A DNA stretch of 64,000 nucleotides from JAWXBR01 sp034440235 (GCA_034440235.1 JAWXBR010000005.1:62001-126000); one strand, 5' to 3'; counted from the stretch's first letter, positions 8,537 through 18,570 are shown. A program made the numbers and translations. The notes: generated by a model from the letters alone, not told the origin.

Positions 8537-11500
8537 CTAGTGCTGCACGGGTAAGTGCCTTTCGCGAATTTCTGCATGCTGCTTTCTACGTGCTTGCCAG
8601 AGTTGCATACGGTGAAGCATAAGATACATGCACGGAACGAGTACGAGCGTAAGGAATGTTGAGAAGGTAAGTCCAAACACAATCGACCACGCAAGCGGGC
8701 CCCAGAAGGCAACAGAATCAGATCCGATGTGGATGTGCGGATTGCGAAGGTTGATCAATTCAGAAAAGTCGATGTTAAGTCCGACCGCTAGAGGAATCAG
8801 TCCGAGCGTCGTTGCGCCAGCCGTAAGAATTACTGGATTAAAGCGGATGGCTCCGCCTTCGATAATGGCCCGTCGAATCAGCCACCCCTGCTTGCGCAGG
8901 ACGTCGGTGAAGTCGACGAGTACAATACCGTTTCGCACAACAATGCCTCCAAGTGCGATAATTCCTACGCCTGTAATTGCTATAGAGAACGTCATCTGAA
9001 AGATGATGAAGCCTAACAACACACCGATGAGACTGAATACAACAGTTGTCATGATGAGAAGCGGCTTCGTAACAGAATTGAACGCGGCAACCATCACCAG
9101 AAAGATCAGCATTGCTGCAACTAGGAATGCAAAACCTAGGAATGACGCCGACTCTTGCTGTTGTTCTTGACCGCCTGTGAGTTTTACCTCGTATCCCTCT
9201 GGGAGTACCATGCCCTGAATTGCATTTGCAACGTTCGCGGCTACGGCGTTTTCATTGAAGCCGTCATCTTTTAGAACGTTCGAAGACAATGTAACTACGC
9301 GTTCCTGGTTCTTGCGATTGATGCCTGCAAACGTAGACGTGTATTCGATGCGTGCAACAGACGACATCGGTACCTGACGGAACGAACCGCTGCTCATCTC
9401 TCGGAACGTTATTGGCAAATTCAACAGGGCGTCCGGATTGGAACGCATAGACTCTGTAACACGCAATTGAACCGGGTATTCTTCTTCACCAGCGCGGTAT
9501 TTCGTGGCCTCAGCCCCATAGAGCGCATTGCGCAGACCCATACCCACTTGAGCTGTTGAAATGCCTTCACTATTTGCTTTCTGACGATCTACAACAACGG
9601 TGATCTCGGGCTTGTTGCGAACCAGATCGCTCTTTAGTCGTTCGATGCCGCCAATTTTCAATGAGTCGACTAATAAGGCTTTGACTTTGTCTTGAAGTGA
9701 TACAAGGGTATCGAGGTTGTCGCCACTGATTTCAACATTGATAGCCTTGCCCGTAGGCGGTCCGCTCGATTCTTTGTCGACAACAATTTCTACACCAGGC
9801 ATTCCACGAAGTGCCTCGCGGAATTGCTTCAGATAGTCATTTGTACTCTTGCCTTGTCGCAAGTGGTATTCGACAAAGGCAACAGTGACTTTACCCTTGT
9901 GTGGCGTGGTTGTGCGGTCGGGATTCTGCGGATCGCCAGCACCAAGGCCAACATTTCCGATTACAGATTTTACAAGGTCGTTGCTGTCGCCGATAACCTT
10001 GTGCACGCGTGTTTCAACAATGCGAAGCACAGAGTCTGTTGCAGCTGCATCGGTACCATAAGGCATCTGCACGTAGATGTAAGCGTAGTTCGGGTCGGCC
10101 GAAGGAAAGAATACCGTCTCGGGTCCGGCCACGAACATGAGCATAAACGTGACTGCGAAGAGTGCAACGGTCGACGCTAGCAGGGCAACCGGACGCCATC
10201 CGGCGAGAGCCCAGCGTAACAGTCCGCGATACTTGCTCATGATGGCAGGTAGGATGTGCGCCTGAAACGGCAAGATCAATCTCGGTGTAATGAAGTAGCG
10301 ATTCACAAAGTAGAATCCTATTCCAAAAGCCGCTAGCGTTCCTAACCACACGGCTCCAGTTGCTAGGGCTAGCAAAATTGCGATCCCCAAAAACACACCG
10401 TATGACATAAGACGAAACGTCGTCATGCGCTTAGGCTTCTTGTCCATGAAGTCTACGGCAAACACCGGATTTATAACATATGCAACTACCAGCGAAGCAG
10501 TAAGTGAAATAATGAGAATTGCAGGCAAGTACACCATGAATTCACCTACCAATCCAGGCCAGAATAGTAAGGGGAAGAAAGGGGCTAGTGTTGTTAATGT
10601 ACCCGCAACAACAGGCGCGAAAACCTCTGCTGCTGCATACTTAGCAGCCGTTGCTACATCCAGTTTTTCTTTGGTGTGCAATCGGTGCGTGTTTTCGATT
10701 ACCACAATTGCATCATCGACAATAATGCCAAGCGCAAGCAAAAAGGCAAACGTTACGACAACGTTGAACGTAAAGTCAAGGCCCGGCATCACAAGAAATG
10801 CAAGGAATGATGACAATGGCGTTGCCATTCCAACGAATATCGCGGTTTGAACTCCCATGAAGAACATCAGAACGATCGTCACGAGCATAAAGCCAATGAC
10901 AATGGTGTTGATGAGGTCAGAGAGGTTAATACGAGTGGCGGTCGACTGGTCGTTGGTAACAACGACTGTTACGTTTTTGGGAAGTTTAGTCTCACGATAT
11001 TCGTTGACGATAATCTGAATCATGTCAGACGCATTGATGAGATTCTCGCCCGCCTTTTTCAGTACTGCCAATGTCACAACCTCTTTGCCATCAAGGCGAG
11101 CGTAGCTCTGCTGCTCTTTGTTTGTCTCGCGAACGTCTGCGATATCGCGCACATACGCCGTGTTGCCACGACTGCCACGGACGACAACATCCTTGATCTG
11201 TTCGACGTCAGTGAACTCTCCGCTAATCTGAAGGTTGCGGCGCACACCATTGGTAAGTACTTCCCCACCAGAGATGTTCACGTTTTCGGCTCCAATGGCG
11301 CGCGACACGTCGTCAAAAGACAGACCTGTGGACTGCAATCGATATGGATCTATGTCGACTCGTACTTCTTTTTCCAGTGATCCAATGATGTCGACGCGTC
11401 GAATTTCTTTCAGCGACTCAATACGATCTTGAAGATCGTCTGCATAATTCTTCAGCACATCAAGACCAACATTGCCCGCAATGTTGATGTTCATGATTGG

Positions 11501-11929
11501 AAACTCCGAAAAGTCGATTTCTCTTACGTCAGGCTCTTTTGTGAGCTGCGTAGGCAGTTCGGTACGAGCACGGTCTACAGCGTCAGAGATACGCTGCTTG
11601 CCTATGGTCGGATCGATACCCGTCGCAAATTCGACGGTGATAATCGAAGCGTCTTGAACCGATGAACTAGTAACCTTTTTTACGTCCGCAACAGCTTTGA
11701 TTTGTTTTTCAAGCGGACGCGTAATGAGATTTTCGACATCTGTAGGCGACGTTCCCGCGTTAATCGTTGCTACGAGAATCGTTGGCACAACAATGTCAGG
11801 AAACTGCTCCTTCGGCAACTGGATGTATGTAAGTACACCAAGAATGCAGATGATTGCTGTTATTACATAGACGGTGACTTTGTTGTCTACCGCCCACGAT
11901 GTAATTGGAAATTTCTTGTGGTGTTGCAT
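8537..11929 (-). CDS. RND multidrug efflux pump, inner-membrane subunit (AcrB/MexB family)
   Basis: 1130 residues, the usual size of an RND exporter. It begins with the conserved short N-terminal helix region and a first membrane helix, then two large periplasmic loops and two sets of about six membrane helices. The GIIVDDAIVVIENTHRL segment in the middle holds the paired Asp residues of the proton relay in TM4. It uses proton motive force to export drugs, dyes, lipids or metals with the adaptor and TolC-type proteins encoded just upstream. The overall form fits the HAE-1 class (hydrophobic/amphiphilic compounds); the CusA-type metal-relay methionines were not searched for in detail. Last gene of the operon tolC-tetR-adaptor-pump. 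Confidence 0.93.
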   Translation of the reverse strand: MQHHKKFPITSWAVDNKVTVYVITAIICILGVLTYIQLPKEQFPDIVVPTILVATINAGTSPTDVENLITRPLEKQIKAVADVKKVTSSSVQDASIITVEFATGIDPTIGKQRISDAVDRARTELPTQLTKEPDVREIDFSEFPIMNINIAGNVGLDVLKNYADDLQDRIESLKEIRRVDIIGSLEKEVRVDIDPYRLQSTGLSFDDVSRAIGAENVNISGGEVLTNGVRRNLQISGEFTDVEQIKDVVVRGSRGNTAYVRDIADVRETNKEQQSYARLDGKEVVTLAVLKKAGENLINASDMIQIIVNEYRETKLPKNVTVVVTNDQSTATRINLSDLINTIVIGFMLVTIVLMFFMGVQTAIFVGMATPLSSFLAFLVMPGLDFTFNVVVTFAFLLALGIIVDDAIVVIENTHRLHTKEKLDVATAAKYAAAEVFAPVVAGTLTTLAPFFPLLFWPGLVGEFMVYLPAILIISLTASLVVAYVINPVFAVDFMDKKPKRMTTFRLMSYGVFLGIAILLALATGAVWLGTLAAFGIGFYFVNRYFITPRLILPFQAHILPAIMSKYRGLLRWALAGWRPVALLASTVALFAVTFMLMFVAGPETVFFPSADPNYAYIYVQMPYGTDAAATDSVLRIVETRVHKVIGDSNDLVKSVIGNVGLGAGDPQNPDRTTTPHKGKVTVAFVEYHLRQGKSTNDYLKQFREALRGMPGVEIVVDKESSGPPTGKAINVEISGDNLDTLVSLQDKVKALLVDSLKIGGIERLKSDLVRNKPEITVVVDRQKANSEGISTAQVGMGLRNALYGAEATKYRAGEEEYPVQLRVTESMRSNPDALLNLPITFREMSSGSFRQVPMSSVARIEYTSTFAGINRKNQERVVTLSSNVLKDDGFNENAVAANVANAIQGMVLPEGYEVKLTGGQEQQQESASFLGFAFLVAAMLIFLVMVAAFNSVTKPLLIMTTVVFSLIGVLLGFIIFQMTFSIAITGVGIIALGGIVVRNGIVLVDFTDVLRKQGWLIRRAIIEGGAIRFNPVILTAGATTLGLIPLAVGLNIDFSELINLRNPHIHIGSDSVAFWGPLAWSIVFGLTFSTFLTLVLVPCMYLMLHRMQLWQARRKQHAEIRERHLPVQH

Positions 11930-11958
11930 TATGGCTTCGTTGGTTCAGTGTAGAAAGA

Positions 11959-13077
11959 TCACTGTGCAATCTGGATGAGTTGTCCGTCAGCTACGTCTAG
12001 TACGCCGCTTACGACCACCTGCTCGCCAGCGTTTAAGCCACTGACAATCTGAACGTTACCCTCACTCGTCAGGCCGGTCTTCACCGTTCGACGTTTGGCT
12101 ACGTTCTTCTCGACGACATATACGTAATGTTCTGTACCTGCGTCAAGAACAGCAGGTATGGGCAATACTATTGCAGACCTAATTGTCTGATCGTTGATAA
12201 ACACGGCAAGTGTTGTATTTGGTCGTACATTCTCCATCGAGCCATTGATTGGGATTTCGACTCTGAATGAACGATTCATAGCATCAACACTCCGAGAGAC
12301 GACACCAATTTTTGTACGAACGGTGTCGTTGATATCCGTAAAAATCAACGTAACCGGATCACCACTCTGCACCGTCGACACATACGATTCTGCAAGGTCT
12401 ACAACGACGCGCAGGTTCGAAGTGTTCACAATTGTCATCATAGGCATGCCCGGGGCAACATTCTCGCCCACCTTGGGCATTACGCGATCAGCGTAGCCAC
12501 TCACAGGCGATACAATGCGAGACATTGAAAGCTGTTCCTTCATCGATTCCATACGGCGTTCCAACGATTCCTTCTGATTCTTTGCCTGGAGGTACTGGAC
12601 TTCACTCCCTGCTTTAGCTTCGTAAATGCGTTTCTGCTTTTCGAACAACGTCACTGCAAAATCTAGTTGCGTCTGTACTTCCTCCATGGCGCGCTTTGTG
12701 ATTTCTGCGTCGAGTTCAGCGAGGAGTTGTCCTTTGCGTACCGACTGACCATTCGTCACGTTCAGTCGAATGATAGTACCTGCCATCTTTGATGTTATCT
12801 GTACGGAAGAACGAGAGTCGACAGACCCCTTCACGTTAATCACGTGATCGAACGTCTGCAAGCTGGTGGTTACAACTGACACAGGTTGACGTTTGGCTGC
12901 CTGCCCTGTCGTGTCCTGCTTCGCTTCAAGTACCTTGATCTTTGCGTCCAGATCTCGCATCTGATTGTCAAGCTCTGTGCGCTTGGCCATGAGATCTTTC
13001 ACGGACTCTTCCTTGTTGCACGCCACTGCAATGAGCACCAAGGCAGTGAGCAGCGTGATCAAACGGACCGGCTTCAT
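11959..13077 (-). CDS. RND efflux periplasmic adaptor (HlyD/MexA family), lipoprotein
   Basis: 372 residues from the ATG at 13077, chosen because it places a lipoprotein-type signal (MKPVRLITLLTALVLIAVAC) at the N-terminus. A second ATG at 13116 overlaps the tetR stop as ATGA and would add 13 residues. Residues about 25-50 form a short coiled coil after the anchor cysteine, followed by the barrel-sandwich (lipoyl-like) halves around the helical hairpin (about 110-180) and beta-barrel domains. It bridges the inner-membrane pump and the outer-membrane channel. Thirty bases separate it from the pump gene downstream. Confidence 0.9.
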   Translation of the reverse strand: MKPVRLITLLTALVLIAVACNKEESVKDLMAKRTELDNQMRDLDAKIKVLEAKQDTTGQAAKRQPVSVVTTSLQTFDHVINVKGSVDSRSSVQITSKMAGTIIRLNVTNGQSVRKGQLLAELDAEITKRAMEEVQTQLDFAVTLFEKQKRIYEAKAGSEVQYLQAKNQKESLERRMESMKEQLSMSRIVSPVSGYADRVMPKVGENVAPGMPMMTIVNTSNLRVVVDLAESYVSTVQSGDPVTLIFTDINDTVRTKIGVVSRSVDAMNRSFRVEIPINGSMENVRPNTTLAVFINDQTIRSAIVLPIPAVLDAGTEHYVYVVEKNVAKRRTVKTGLTSEGNVQIVSGLNAGEQVVVSGVLDVADGQLIQIAQ

Positions 13078-13112
13078 GATGTTTTCCCGTGTAATTGTAG
13101 TTGTTATCTGCT

Positions 13113-13757
13113 TCATTTGTGATCGCCCTTTAAGCCTGCGATGAAGATTTTTGCAATGTCTGTGAGCATTTGTTCGGCGTCGATGGTTGTCCAATTAGGC
13201 GGTGCCATACCATTGCGGTGAATGATAAGAGATCCCTTCATCGAGAACATTAAAAGCATTACTGTGTACTGCGGTGGATGATCAAGGTGAAAAAGCCCCG
13301 TGTCAGCCCCCTCCTGAACTAAGTCCTTTAGATGCGACATCACACGTTCGTTCTGTTCGCAGAACCGTATTGCATTGTCACCTGCTGCTGCAACCGAGAA
13401 ACTTGTATGGAGATTCACCTGTGTGATAACGCGATAGAAGAATTCGTTATTACTTGAAAATCTGTAGAAGGTCTTTACAGCCTCGAGCAGTTTCTTATCT
13501 GCACTCTGCTTTCTTTTTGAAACCTTTTGAAGCATTTGCAGCAGCGCTTCAAGGTCTTCAGACATCAGCGCTATAATAAGTTCTTCGCGGTTTTTGAAAT
13601 ACAGATATAGGGTACCCTTAGCCAATTCGGCCTCTTGTGCAATGCGGTCCATCGAGGTTTGCTCGAGACCACATTTCACAAACGCAGCGCGAGCCGACGT
13701 CAGAATGTCTTGGCGTCGTTGTTCGCGTTCACGTTCCTTACGTTCGTGCGTGCCCAT
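13113..13757 (-). CDS. TetR/AcrR family transcriptional regulator
   Basis: 214 residues. A helix-turn-helix domain spans about residues 12-60 (ILTSARAAFVKCGLEQTSMD, then AKGTLYLYFKNREEL, the recognition-helix region typical of TetR proteins). The C-terminal ligand-binding half is helical and divergent. It starts eight bases after the tolC-like stop and its own stop overlaps a possible adaptor start, so it is inside the efflux operon. It most likely represses that operon and is released by a pump substrate. The operator is presumably upstream of the tolC-like gene, but no clear palindrome is seen there. Confidence 0.9.
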   Translation of the reverse strand: MGTHERKEREREQRRQDILTSARAAFVKCGLEQTSMDRIAQEAELAKGTLYLYFKNREELIIALMSEDLEALLQMLQKVSKRKQSADKKLLEAVKTFYRFSSNNEFFYRVITQVNLHTSFSVAAAGDNAIRFCEQNERVMSHLKDLVQEGADTGLFHLDHPPQYTVMLLMFSMKGSLIIHRNGMAPPNWTTIDAEQMLTDIAKIFIAGLKGDHK

Positions 13758-13765
13758 TCCTGTCT

Positions 13766-15115
13766 TTAATCCTTAACCGGAGTGATGTACTGCGGATTCA
13801 CGAGTCCAACCACACGTTCGTAATCGGCAACGGCTACAACATAATCGTGCAGAGCCTGCACGCGGTTTACACGTGCGCGCGCAAGCGCTGTCTCAGCGTC
13901 ACTAATCTCAAGTAGGTTGCCTGTGCCTTCGTTATAGCGGATGCGACTGATTTCTAATCCGCGCTCTGCCTGGCGCACAGTGGCACGCAATGCTTCGATG
14001 CGCAGCCGCGCCGATTTAAGCGTGTTCAAGCCAGTTCGCACTTGAAAACGCGTGAAATCAGATAACTGGGCGTATTGCTGCTGAATTGTGAGGTAGTCTA
14101 CAGACGATTGCTCGACCTTGGCCTGCGTGCGGAAACCGTTAAAGATGTTTATGCTAAAGTTCAGACCAACAGCGGACGACGAAGCACTAACCCAATTGGA
14201 AAATGTTTCGCTTTGTCCCTGATTCTGCCACATTCCAAACAGGGCAAGCGTTGGAAAATAGTCCGACCTATTAATGTCGATAAACTCCTTCGTCACACGC
14301 ACCTGGTAATCCAATGCTTTTAGTTCGTAGTTGTATTGCAAAGCCCGACGTGTTGCCTCGTCCTCTGCAAGGATGGTAATGGCCGCGTCTGAGAATTCGC
14401 CAACGGGTACAATCGACTCCGTCGGTTCTAGTCCAAGCTGCAGGACAAGCGCACCAAGGGCGTTTGTGTATGCGAGCTCGGCATCTGTAACGAGCGGACG
14501 GATGTTGTCGAGTGCGACCTCTGTACGAATCTGATCGAATTCTGCAACGAGCCCTTCTTTGAATAGCGCTCCAATTGTGCGATACGTCTCTTCTGCGTTG
14601 GCTAACGTCGCACGTGCGATGGTATCGAGTTCGCGTGTTAGCAATGCGCCGTAGAATCGTTTTTTTGTGTCCGTAACCGCTTGTGCTTCAGCCGCTGCAA
14701 GTTGCGCTTGTGCTGCCTGCAGATAAATCTTCGAAGCGCCAATGCCCGTTAACACTGCTGAATTAAACAGCAACTGTTGAGCCTGGGCTTGTACTATATA
14801 CTGATTGTTCAATCCGATCGTAACTGGTGTAGGACCAGACGATGGGTTGTCAAAGTTTGGCAGGAAAAAAACCGGTAGTTGTAAATTTCGTGTGTACCCT
14901 GCCGTCACGCCAAGTGTAGGCAATGCACTTCCAAGTGCTTCTGCAACGCGAGCGTCAGCCTTCTGAATGGCTAGGCGCGCTACTTGGACACTCTTGTTGT
15001 GCTTAAGCGAAAGGCTAATCGCATCGTCGATTGTGATTGTCCGTTGAGCACTCGTTTGCACTGCGAAAATGAGTGCGGCTACTACAGTACTAATTGCTAC
15101 GATACGATTGAACAT
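13766..15115 (-). CDS. TolC-like outer-membrane efflux channel
   Basis: 449 residues with a cleavable signal peptide (MFNRIVAISTVVAALIFAVQ, cleavage near Ala-Gln-Arg) and two tandem outer-membrane-efflux-protein repeats, visible as heptad-rich helices around residues 60-230 and 280-430. The ISLSLKHNKSVQVARLAIQK and EISRIRYNEGTGNLLEISDA segments are typical of the two halves. It forms the outer-membrane exit duct for the RND pump. First gene of the efflux operon; the 94 bases upstream (15116-15209) hold its probable promoter and separate it from the glycan gene. Confidence 0.92.
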   Translation of the reverse strand: MFNRIVAISTVVAALIFAVQTSAQRTITIDDAISLSLKHNKSVQVARLAIQKADARVAEALGSALPTLGVTAGYTRNLQLPVFFLPNFDNPSSGPTPVTIGLNNQYIVQAQAQQLLFNSAVLTGIGASKIYLQAAQAQLAAAEAQAVTDTKKRFYGALLTRELDTIARATLANAEETYRTIGALFKEGLVAEFDQIRTEVALDNIRPLVTDAELAYTNALGALVLQLGLEPTESIVPVGEFSDAAITILAEDEATRRALQYNYELKALDYQVRVTKEFIDINRSDYFPTLALFGMWQNQGQSETFSNWVSASSSAVGLNFSINIFNGFRTQAKVEQSSVDYLTIQQQYAQLSDFTRFQVRTGLNTLKSARLRIEALRATVRQAERGLEISRIRYNEGTGNLLEISDAETALARARVNRVQALHDYVVAVADYERVVGLVNPQYITPVKD

Positions 15116-15209
15116 GTATCGTTTCCTCTGAAGATGTTCGGATACGTTGTTTTCTGACTGGCGGTCACAAACTTACTTATCGTCACCAATTGTGCAAGCA
15201 GCCACACAA

Positions 15210-16964
15210 TTAATTTTTCTTCAGAATCTCCAATGCAGCATGTAGGTCTGGTACTACAACATCTGCGGCAAGGGGCGAAAAGGGGCCCACTAGCAATGTC
15301 CGGACACCAGCATTGCGTCCAGCTTCGGCATCGGACGTACTGTCTCCAATAAACCAGGTTGTCGCGGGATTCAGACGCAAGTCATGTAATGCTTCGAGCA
15401 CCATTCCGGGATTGGGTTTACGTCGAGGGTCATTCGCCGATTGCAATGAAGTACAAACGTATAGGCTAATCTCTACACCATCAATTAAACTTTTGATTAC
15501 ATCGAGCATGTGATTATGTACTGCCGCAAGGTCTACAACCGTCATCAGCCCCCTTCCTACCCCCTGCTGATTCGTGATAACTGCAATGGGCATCCCACGC
15601 TCGTGAGCAAATCTTAGAAGCGGAATAATCTCGGGCACAAGTTCGAATTCATCCGCTGTGCGTACATAGCCATCGACTATTCTTGTATTGATGATGCCGT
15701 CACGGTCGAGTAGGAGTCCAGTGCGCACATCATCGTCACTTACGCGAATATTGCCATGATCAATGACGTTGCCTTGGGTAATGACGTTGCCTTGATCGAC
15801 AACGTTGTCGATCTGTGTGTTTACGAGATCCCACGAGTGTGTCTCGAGCATAAGCTTGCGTGCATTTGCAACTAGAGTTGCACGCTCTTCGATATTTGTT
15901 AGCAATCGCCTAACGTATAAAGCAGCTTCCTCTTTCGATGTAGCAATAAGGCAATGTACACCGTGAATCGCGTCGATGCCAAGAAGTCCTGAAGTGGTAG
16001 TCACAACGGCACACCCCGCCGCCATAGCCTCGAGCACTTTGTTCTGAATCCCCGATCCGCCCGAATGAGGGTGTAGAAAAACTGCTGCTTCGTGCAAGTA
16101 CGAGACGTGATCAGGAACACGTCCCGTGTAAGTAACGCCTTGACTGCTCACTCTCCTCTTACCGCGCCGCCATCCTCCAACAATCGTCACATGTGCATCA
16201 GGCAAGGCCTGGCGCACAATCGGCATGATATCATTGACGATTGCATCGACCATTAATTCATTCGCATGGACATCGAGCTTACCAACGAAAAGAACTCCAG
16301 AGCGTCGACCCTGCTCTGCGTTGAAAGAGAACCGTTCTAGGTCGACGCCATTTGTTACGACTTCGTATTTCGACGAAGGTACGAGGTCGTGCATAGCAAC
16401 AACATCTGCATTGCTAACAAAGGTTACTGTATCGAAATCGTCAACGACACTGGCCTCGTATGAACGGAGCTTCATGATTTCCCATGATCGAATCACGCGC
16501 TGCAACCAGGATGTACTGTTTTGTTTAGATCGTGTCTGATACTCAACGCGGCAATCCTCTGCTATGAGAACCTTGCGCATGTCTGAACGATGACGAATGT
16601 ACTCGGCTGTACGCATGAAGAATGCAATTCCCACCGCTACCGGCGTTGTAGCTACTATAGAATCGACTACGCGTTGAAATTCCGGTCGATGGTAAAACGC
16701 AATCTCAATTGGTTTACGAGTCCAGAACGTCCGCAGCGAGCCAATGGAAGCGTGCAACGGACTGAGCGTAACACTATGAACTTCTATGCCTAGTGAACGA
16801 ATTGCGTTCAGCTGTTCTTCGGATGCATCGCTGCCATGACAAAACGTAACGAGTATCACACGATGTTTTGTTGCGAGATAACGAAGCAGATGATACGATT
16901 TGATTCGGTCGCCTCCTATCAACGGCCATGGATATCGAGGCGTTAGAAACAGAACCGTACTCAA
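15210..16964 (-). CDS. GT4 glycosyltransferase fused to a HAD-IIIA (GmhB-like) phosphatase
   Basis: 584 residues starting at a TTG whose codon overlaps the stop of the sugar-phosphate transferase (TTGA, 16961-16964). Residues about 1-385 are a GT-B transferase: a PRYPWPLIGGDRIKSYHLLR N-terminus, VLFVGKLDVHANELM, and GSGIQNKVLEAMAAGCAVV as the donor-site motif. Residues about 390-412 are a linker with hexapeptide repeats (QGNVIT, QGNVID, HGNIRV). Residues 416-584 are a HAD phosphatase with DRDG (420-423), an ITNQQGVGRG motif, RRKPNPGM and GDSTSDAEAG. HAD-IIIA enzymes such as GmhB dephosphorylate heptose 1,7-bisphosphate; the usual zinc-binding cysteine pattern before the RKP motif is mostly absent. 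The fusion may couple donor-sugar activation to transfer. Substrates are unknown. Confidence 0.85.
   Translation of the reverse strand: MSTVLFLTPRYPWPLIGGDRIKSYHLLRYLATKHRVILVTFCHGSDASEEQLNAIRSLGIEVHSVTLSPLHASIGSLRTFWTRKPIEIAFYHRPEFQRVVDSIVATTPVAVGIAFFMRTAEYIRHRSDMRKVLIAEDCRVEYQTRSKQNSTSWLQRVIRSWEIMKLRSYEASVVDDFDTVTFVSNADVVAMHDLVPSSKYEVVTNGVDLERFSFNAEQGRRSGVLFVGKLDVHANELMVDAIVNDIMPIVRQALPDAHVTIVGGWRRGKRRVSSQGVTYTGRVPDHVSYLHEAAVFLHPHSGGSGIQNKVLEAMAAGCAVVTTTSGLLGIDAIHGVHCLIATSKEEAALYVRRLLTNIEERATLVANARKLMLETHSWDLVNTQIDNVVDQGNVITQGNVIDHGNIRVSDDDVRTGLLLDRDGIINTRIVDGYVRTADEFELVPEIIPLLRFAHERGMPIAVITNQQGVGRGLMTVVDLAAVHNHMLDVIKSLIDGVEISLYVCTSLQSANDPRRKPNPGMVLEALHDLRLNPATTWFIGDSTSDAEAGRNAGVRTLLVGPFSPLAADVVVPDLHAALEILKKN
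15762..15797. repeat. 18-bp coding repeats in the GT4-HAD linker
   Basis: The 15-base word AATGACGTTGCCTTG occurs at 15762-15776 and again at 15780-15794, a period of 18 bases, with a degenerate third copy on the lower-coordinate side. It encodes the QGNVIT/QGNVID hexapeptide linker between the two enzyme domains, so copy changes would keep the frame and only alter linker length. Confidence 0.8.
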
Positions 16965-18457
16965 TACCCCCCCCGGCCAGTGAATACCACCCCTATGGTT
17001 CGAAGAAGGAGATAAAAATCGAGGAATAATGACCAGTTGCGAATGTAATAACGGTCGACACTCATCCGGACGCTAAATGACTCTGTAGAACGCACGGTTA
17101 CTTGCCAGAGGCCTGTGATACCCGGACGCGAACTCATGTAAGCATCGGCATATGCAGCGGGAATGGATTTGCCCAACAGGCTGAACTCGACAGGTAACAT
17201 CGGACGAGGTCCGACAATGGCCATGTCACCACGCATCACATTCCATAGCTGCGGTAGTTCATCCAATGAGAATTTTCTTAGCCAGCGACCGACCTTCGTA
17301 ATGCGCGGGTCATTCTTCAGTTTGTGAAAGTGTAAGTACTCATCGCGCAACGATTCGTCTATTGCGAGCATGGCATTAAGTGCCTCGTCTGCATTCGTCA
17401 CCATGGTTCGAAACTTCAAAACACGAAACGTTTTCCCCTTGTCACCCACACGCTCCTGAGTATAGAATGCCGGGCCTCGCGAAGAAACACGGATTGCCAT
17501 TGCAATGATGGCCATCAATGGCGCAGTTACAATTAGTAGTGGCATGGCGATAGCGAGATCGAACAGTCGTTTCTTCAATCGTAGCGCGGGTTGTCTCAGC
17601 CGCAAGGCCACGTCGGTTGTCATTGTTATATCGGTTTGAGAATTCGATATCCACATTACAGAAGGTGGCACCTGTTCGCCTATAACCGTTGTCTGTGGAA
17701 CGACCTGGCAAATCATTTCGAGCTTCTTAGCAACTGCTTCTGTGTTCACGTGTGCTAAGGCAACCACGCAACGCGAAATGCGAAAATGCTTTGCGAGAGG
17801 AACAACATTGTCGATACCCCCGATGACAGGTACATTCTTATAATATCCATATTCGGCGTTAGGCTCGTTGTATTCGACAATAATAAATGGACGTAATCCG
17901 ATGTGCCCGTGTTCGCGCAGAGTGTCTACAATTTGATACGCTAGAGATGCTTCACCAAGAATGATTACGGGTTCGCCGTACCATTCAAAGTGGCTAATCA
18001 TTCGCCTTATTGCCATCCTCGCAATGGAAAGCGCAGGTACACTAGCTACCCAAGCGAGAAACATAATCGAGCGTAAGTACGGAAGCGAACCAGTAGTCAG
18101 AAGCGAAAGTGCGATGACTCCAGCAAACACACCCGTAAGCGTGTAGAATGTCGAACGCAATAACGCACTTGCACAAACACCGTATCCGGGGTAAATGCCT
18201 CGCCACGCAGAAGCAACAACATTGCTTGCAATGATTGCAACGAATACCGGCACCCATTCACGAATCGGCAATCCGATTTCACCGTAAAAGGCTCTGACAG
18301 CTAGTACAGCACATAAAACTAGCGCAAGGGTAACACAGTCGGTGAGCACCATCATGGCAGAGGCACGTCCGCCTTTGGGTACACTCCTAGTCGCACCGAA
18401 CCTAGGCAACGCTTGCTTTAAAACGCTGCCAAGTTCTTGTAACGTTGGTTGACTCAT
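16961..18457 (-). CDS. Polyprenyl-phosphate sugar-1-phosphate transferase (WbaP/WcaJ family)
   Basis: 498 residues. Four to five N-terminal membrane helices (to about residue 155) and a nucleotide-fold-like domain (about 165-275) precede a re-entrant membrane segment and the catalytic bacterial-sugar-transferase domain. That domain shows FYTQERVGDKGKTFRVLKFR, RWLRKFSLDELPQLWNVMRG and VGPRPMLPVE, containing the catalytic Asp-Glu dyad region. These phosphoglycosyl transferases start glycan units by moving hexose-1-phosphate from UDP-sugar to undecaprenyl phosphate. The C-terminal codons run through an eight-G tract directly before the stop. It is upstream of and overlaps the GT4-HAD gene, so the two probably make the first and a following sugar addition. 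Confidence 0.9.
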   Translation of the reverse strand: MSQPTLQELGSVLKQALPRFGATRSVPKGGRASAMMVLTDCVTLALVLCAVLAVRAFYGEIGLPIREWVPVFVAIIASNVVASAWRGIYPGYGVCASALLRSTFYTLTGVFAGVIALSLLTTGSLPYLRSIMFLAWVASVPALSIARMAIRRMISHFEWYGEPVIILGEASLAYQIVDTLREHGHIGLRPFIIVEYNEPNAEYGYYKNVPVIGGIDNVVPLAKHFRISRCVVALAHVNTEAVAKKLEMICQVVPQTTVIGEQVPPSVMWISNSQTDITMTTDVALRLRQPALRLKKRLFDLAIAMPLLIVTAPLMAIIAMAIRVSSRGPAFYTQERVGDKGKTFRVLKFRTMVTNADEALNAMLAIDESLRDEYLHFHKLKNDPRITKVGRWLRKFSLDELPQLWNVMRGDMAIVGPRPMLPVEFSLLGKSIPAAYADAYMSSRPGITGLWQVTVRSTESFSVRMSVDRYYIRNWSLFLDFYLLLRTIGVVFTGRGGY

Positions 18458-18570
18458 GTATCTAATTTCGGTGGCTCCATCCCCTAAGATAGTCGGTTTT
18501 TTACCAAATAGTAATCTAGTATTATCACTGGTATTCTAAACGTCCGTCGCTTAGCCGTCAACGAGTCTCT

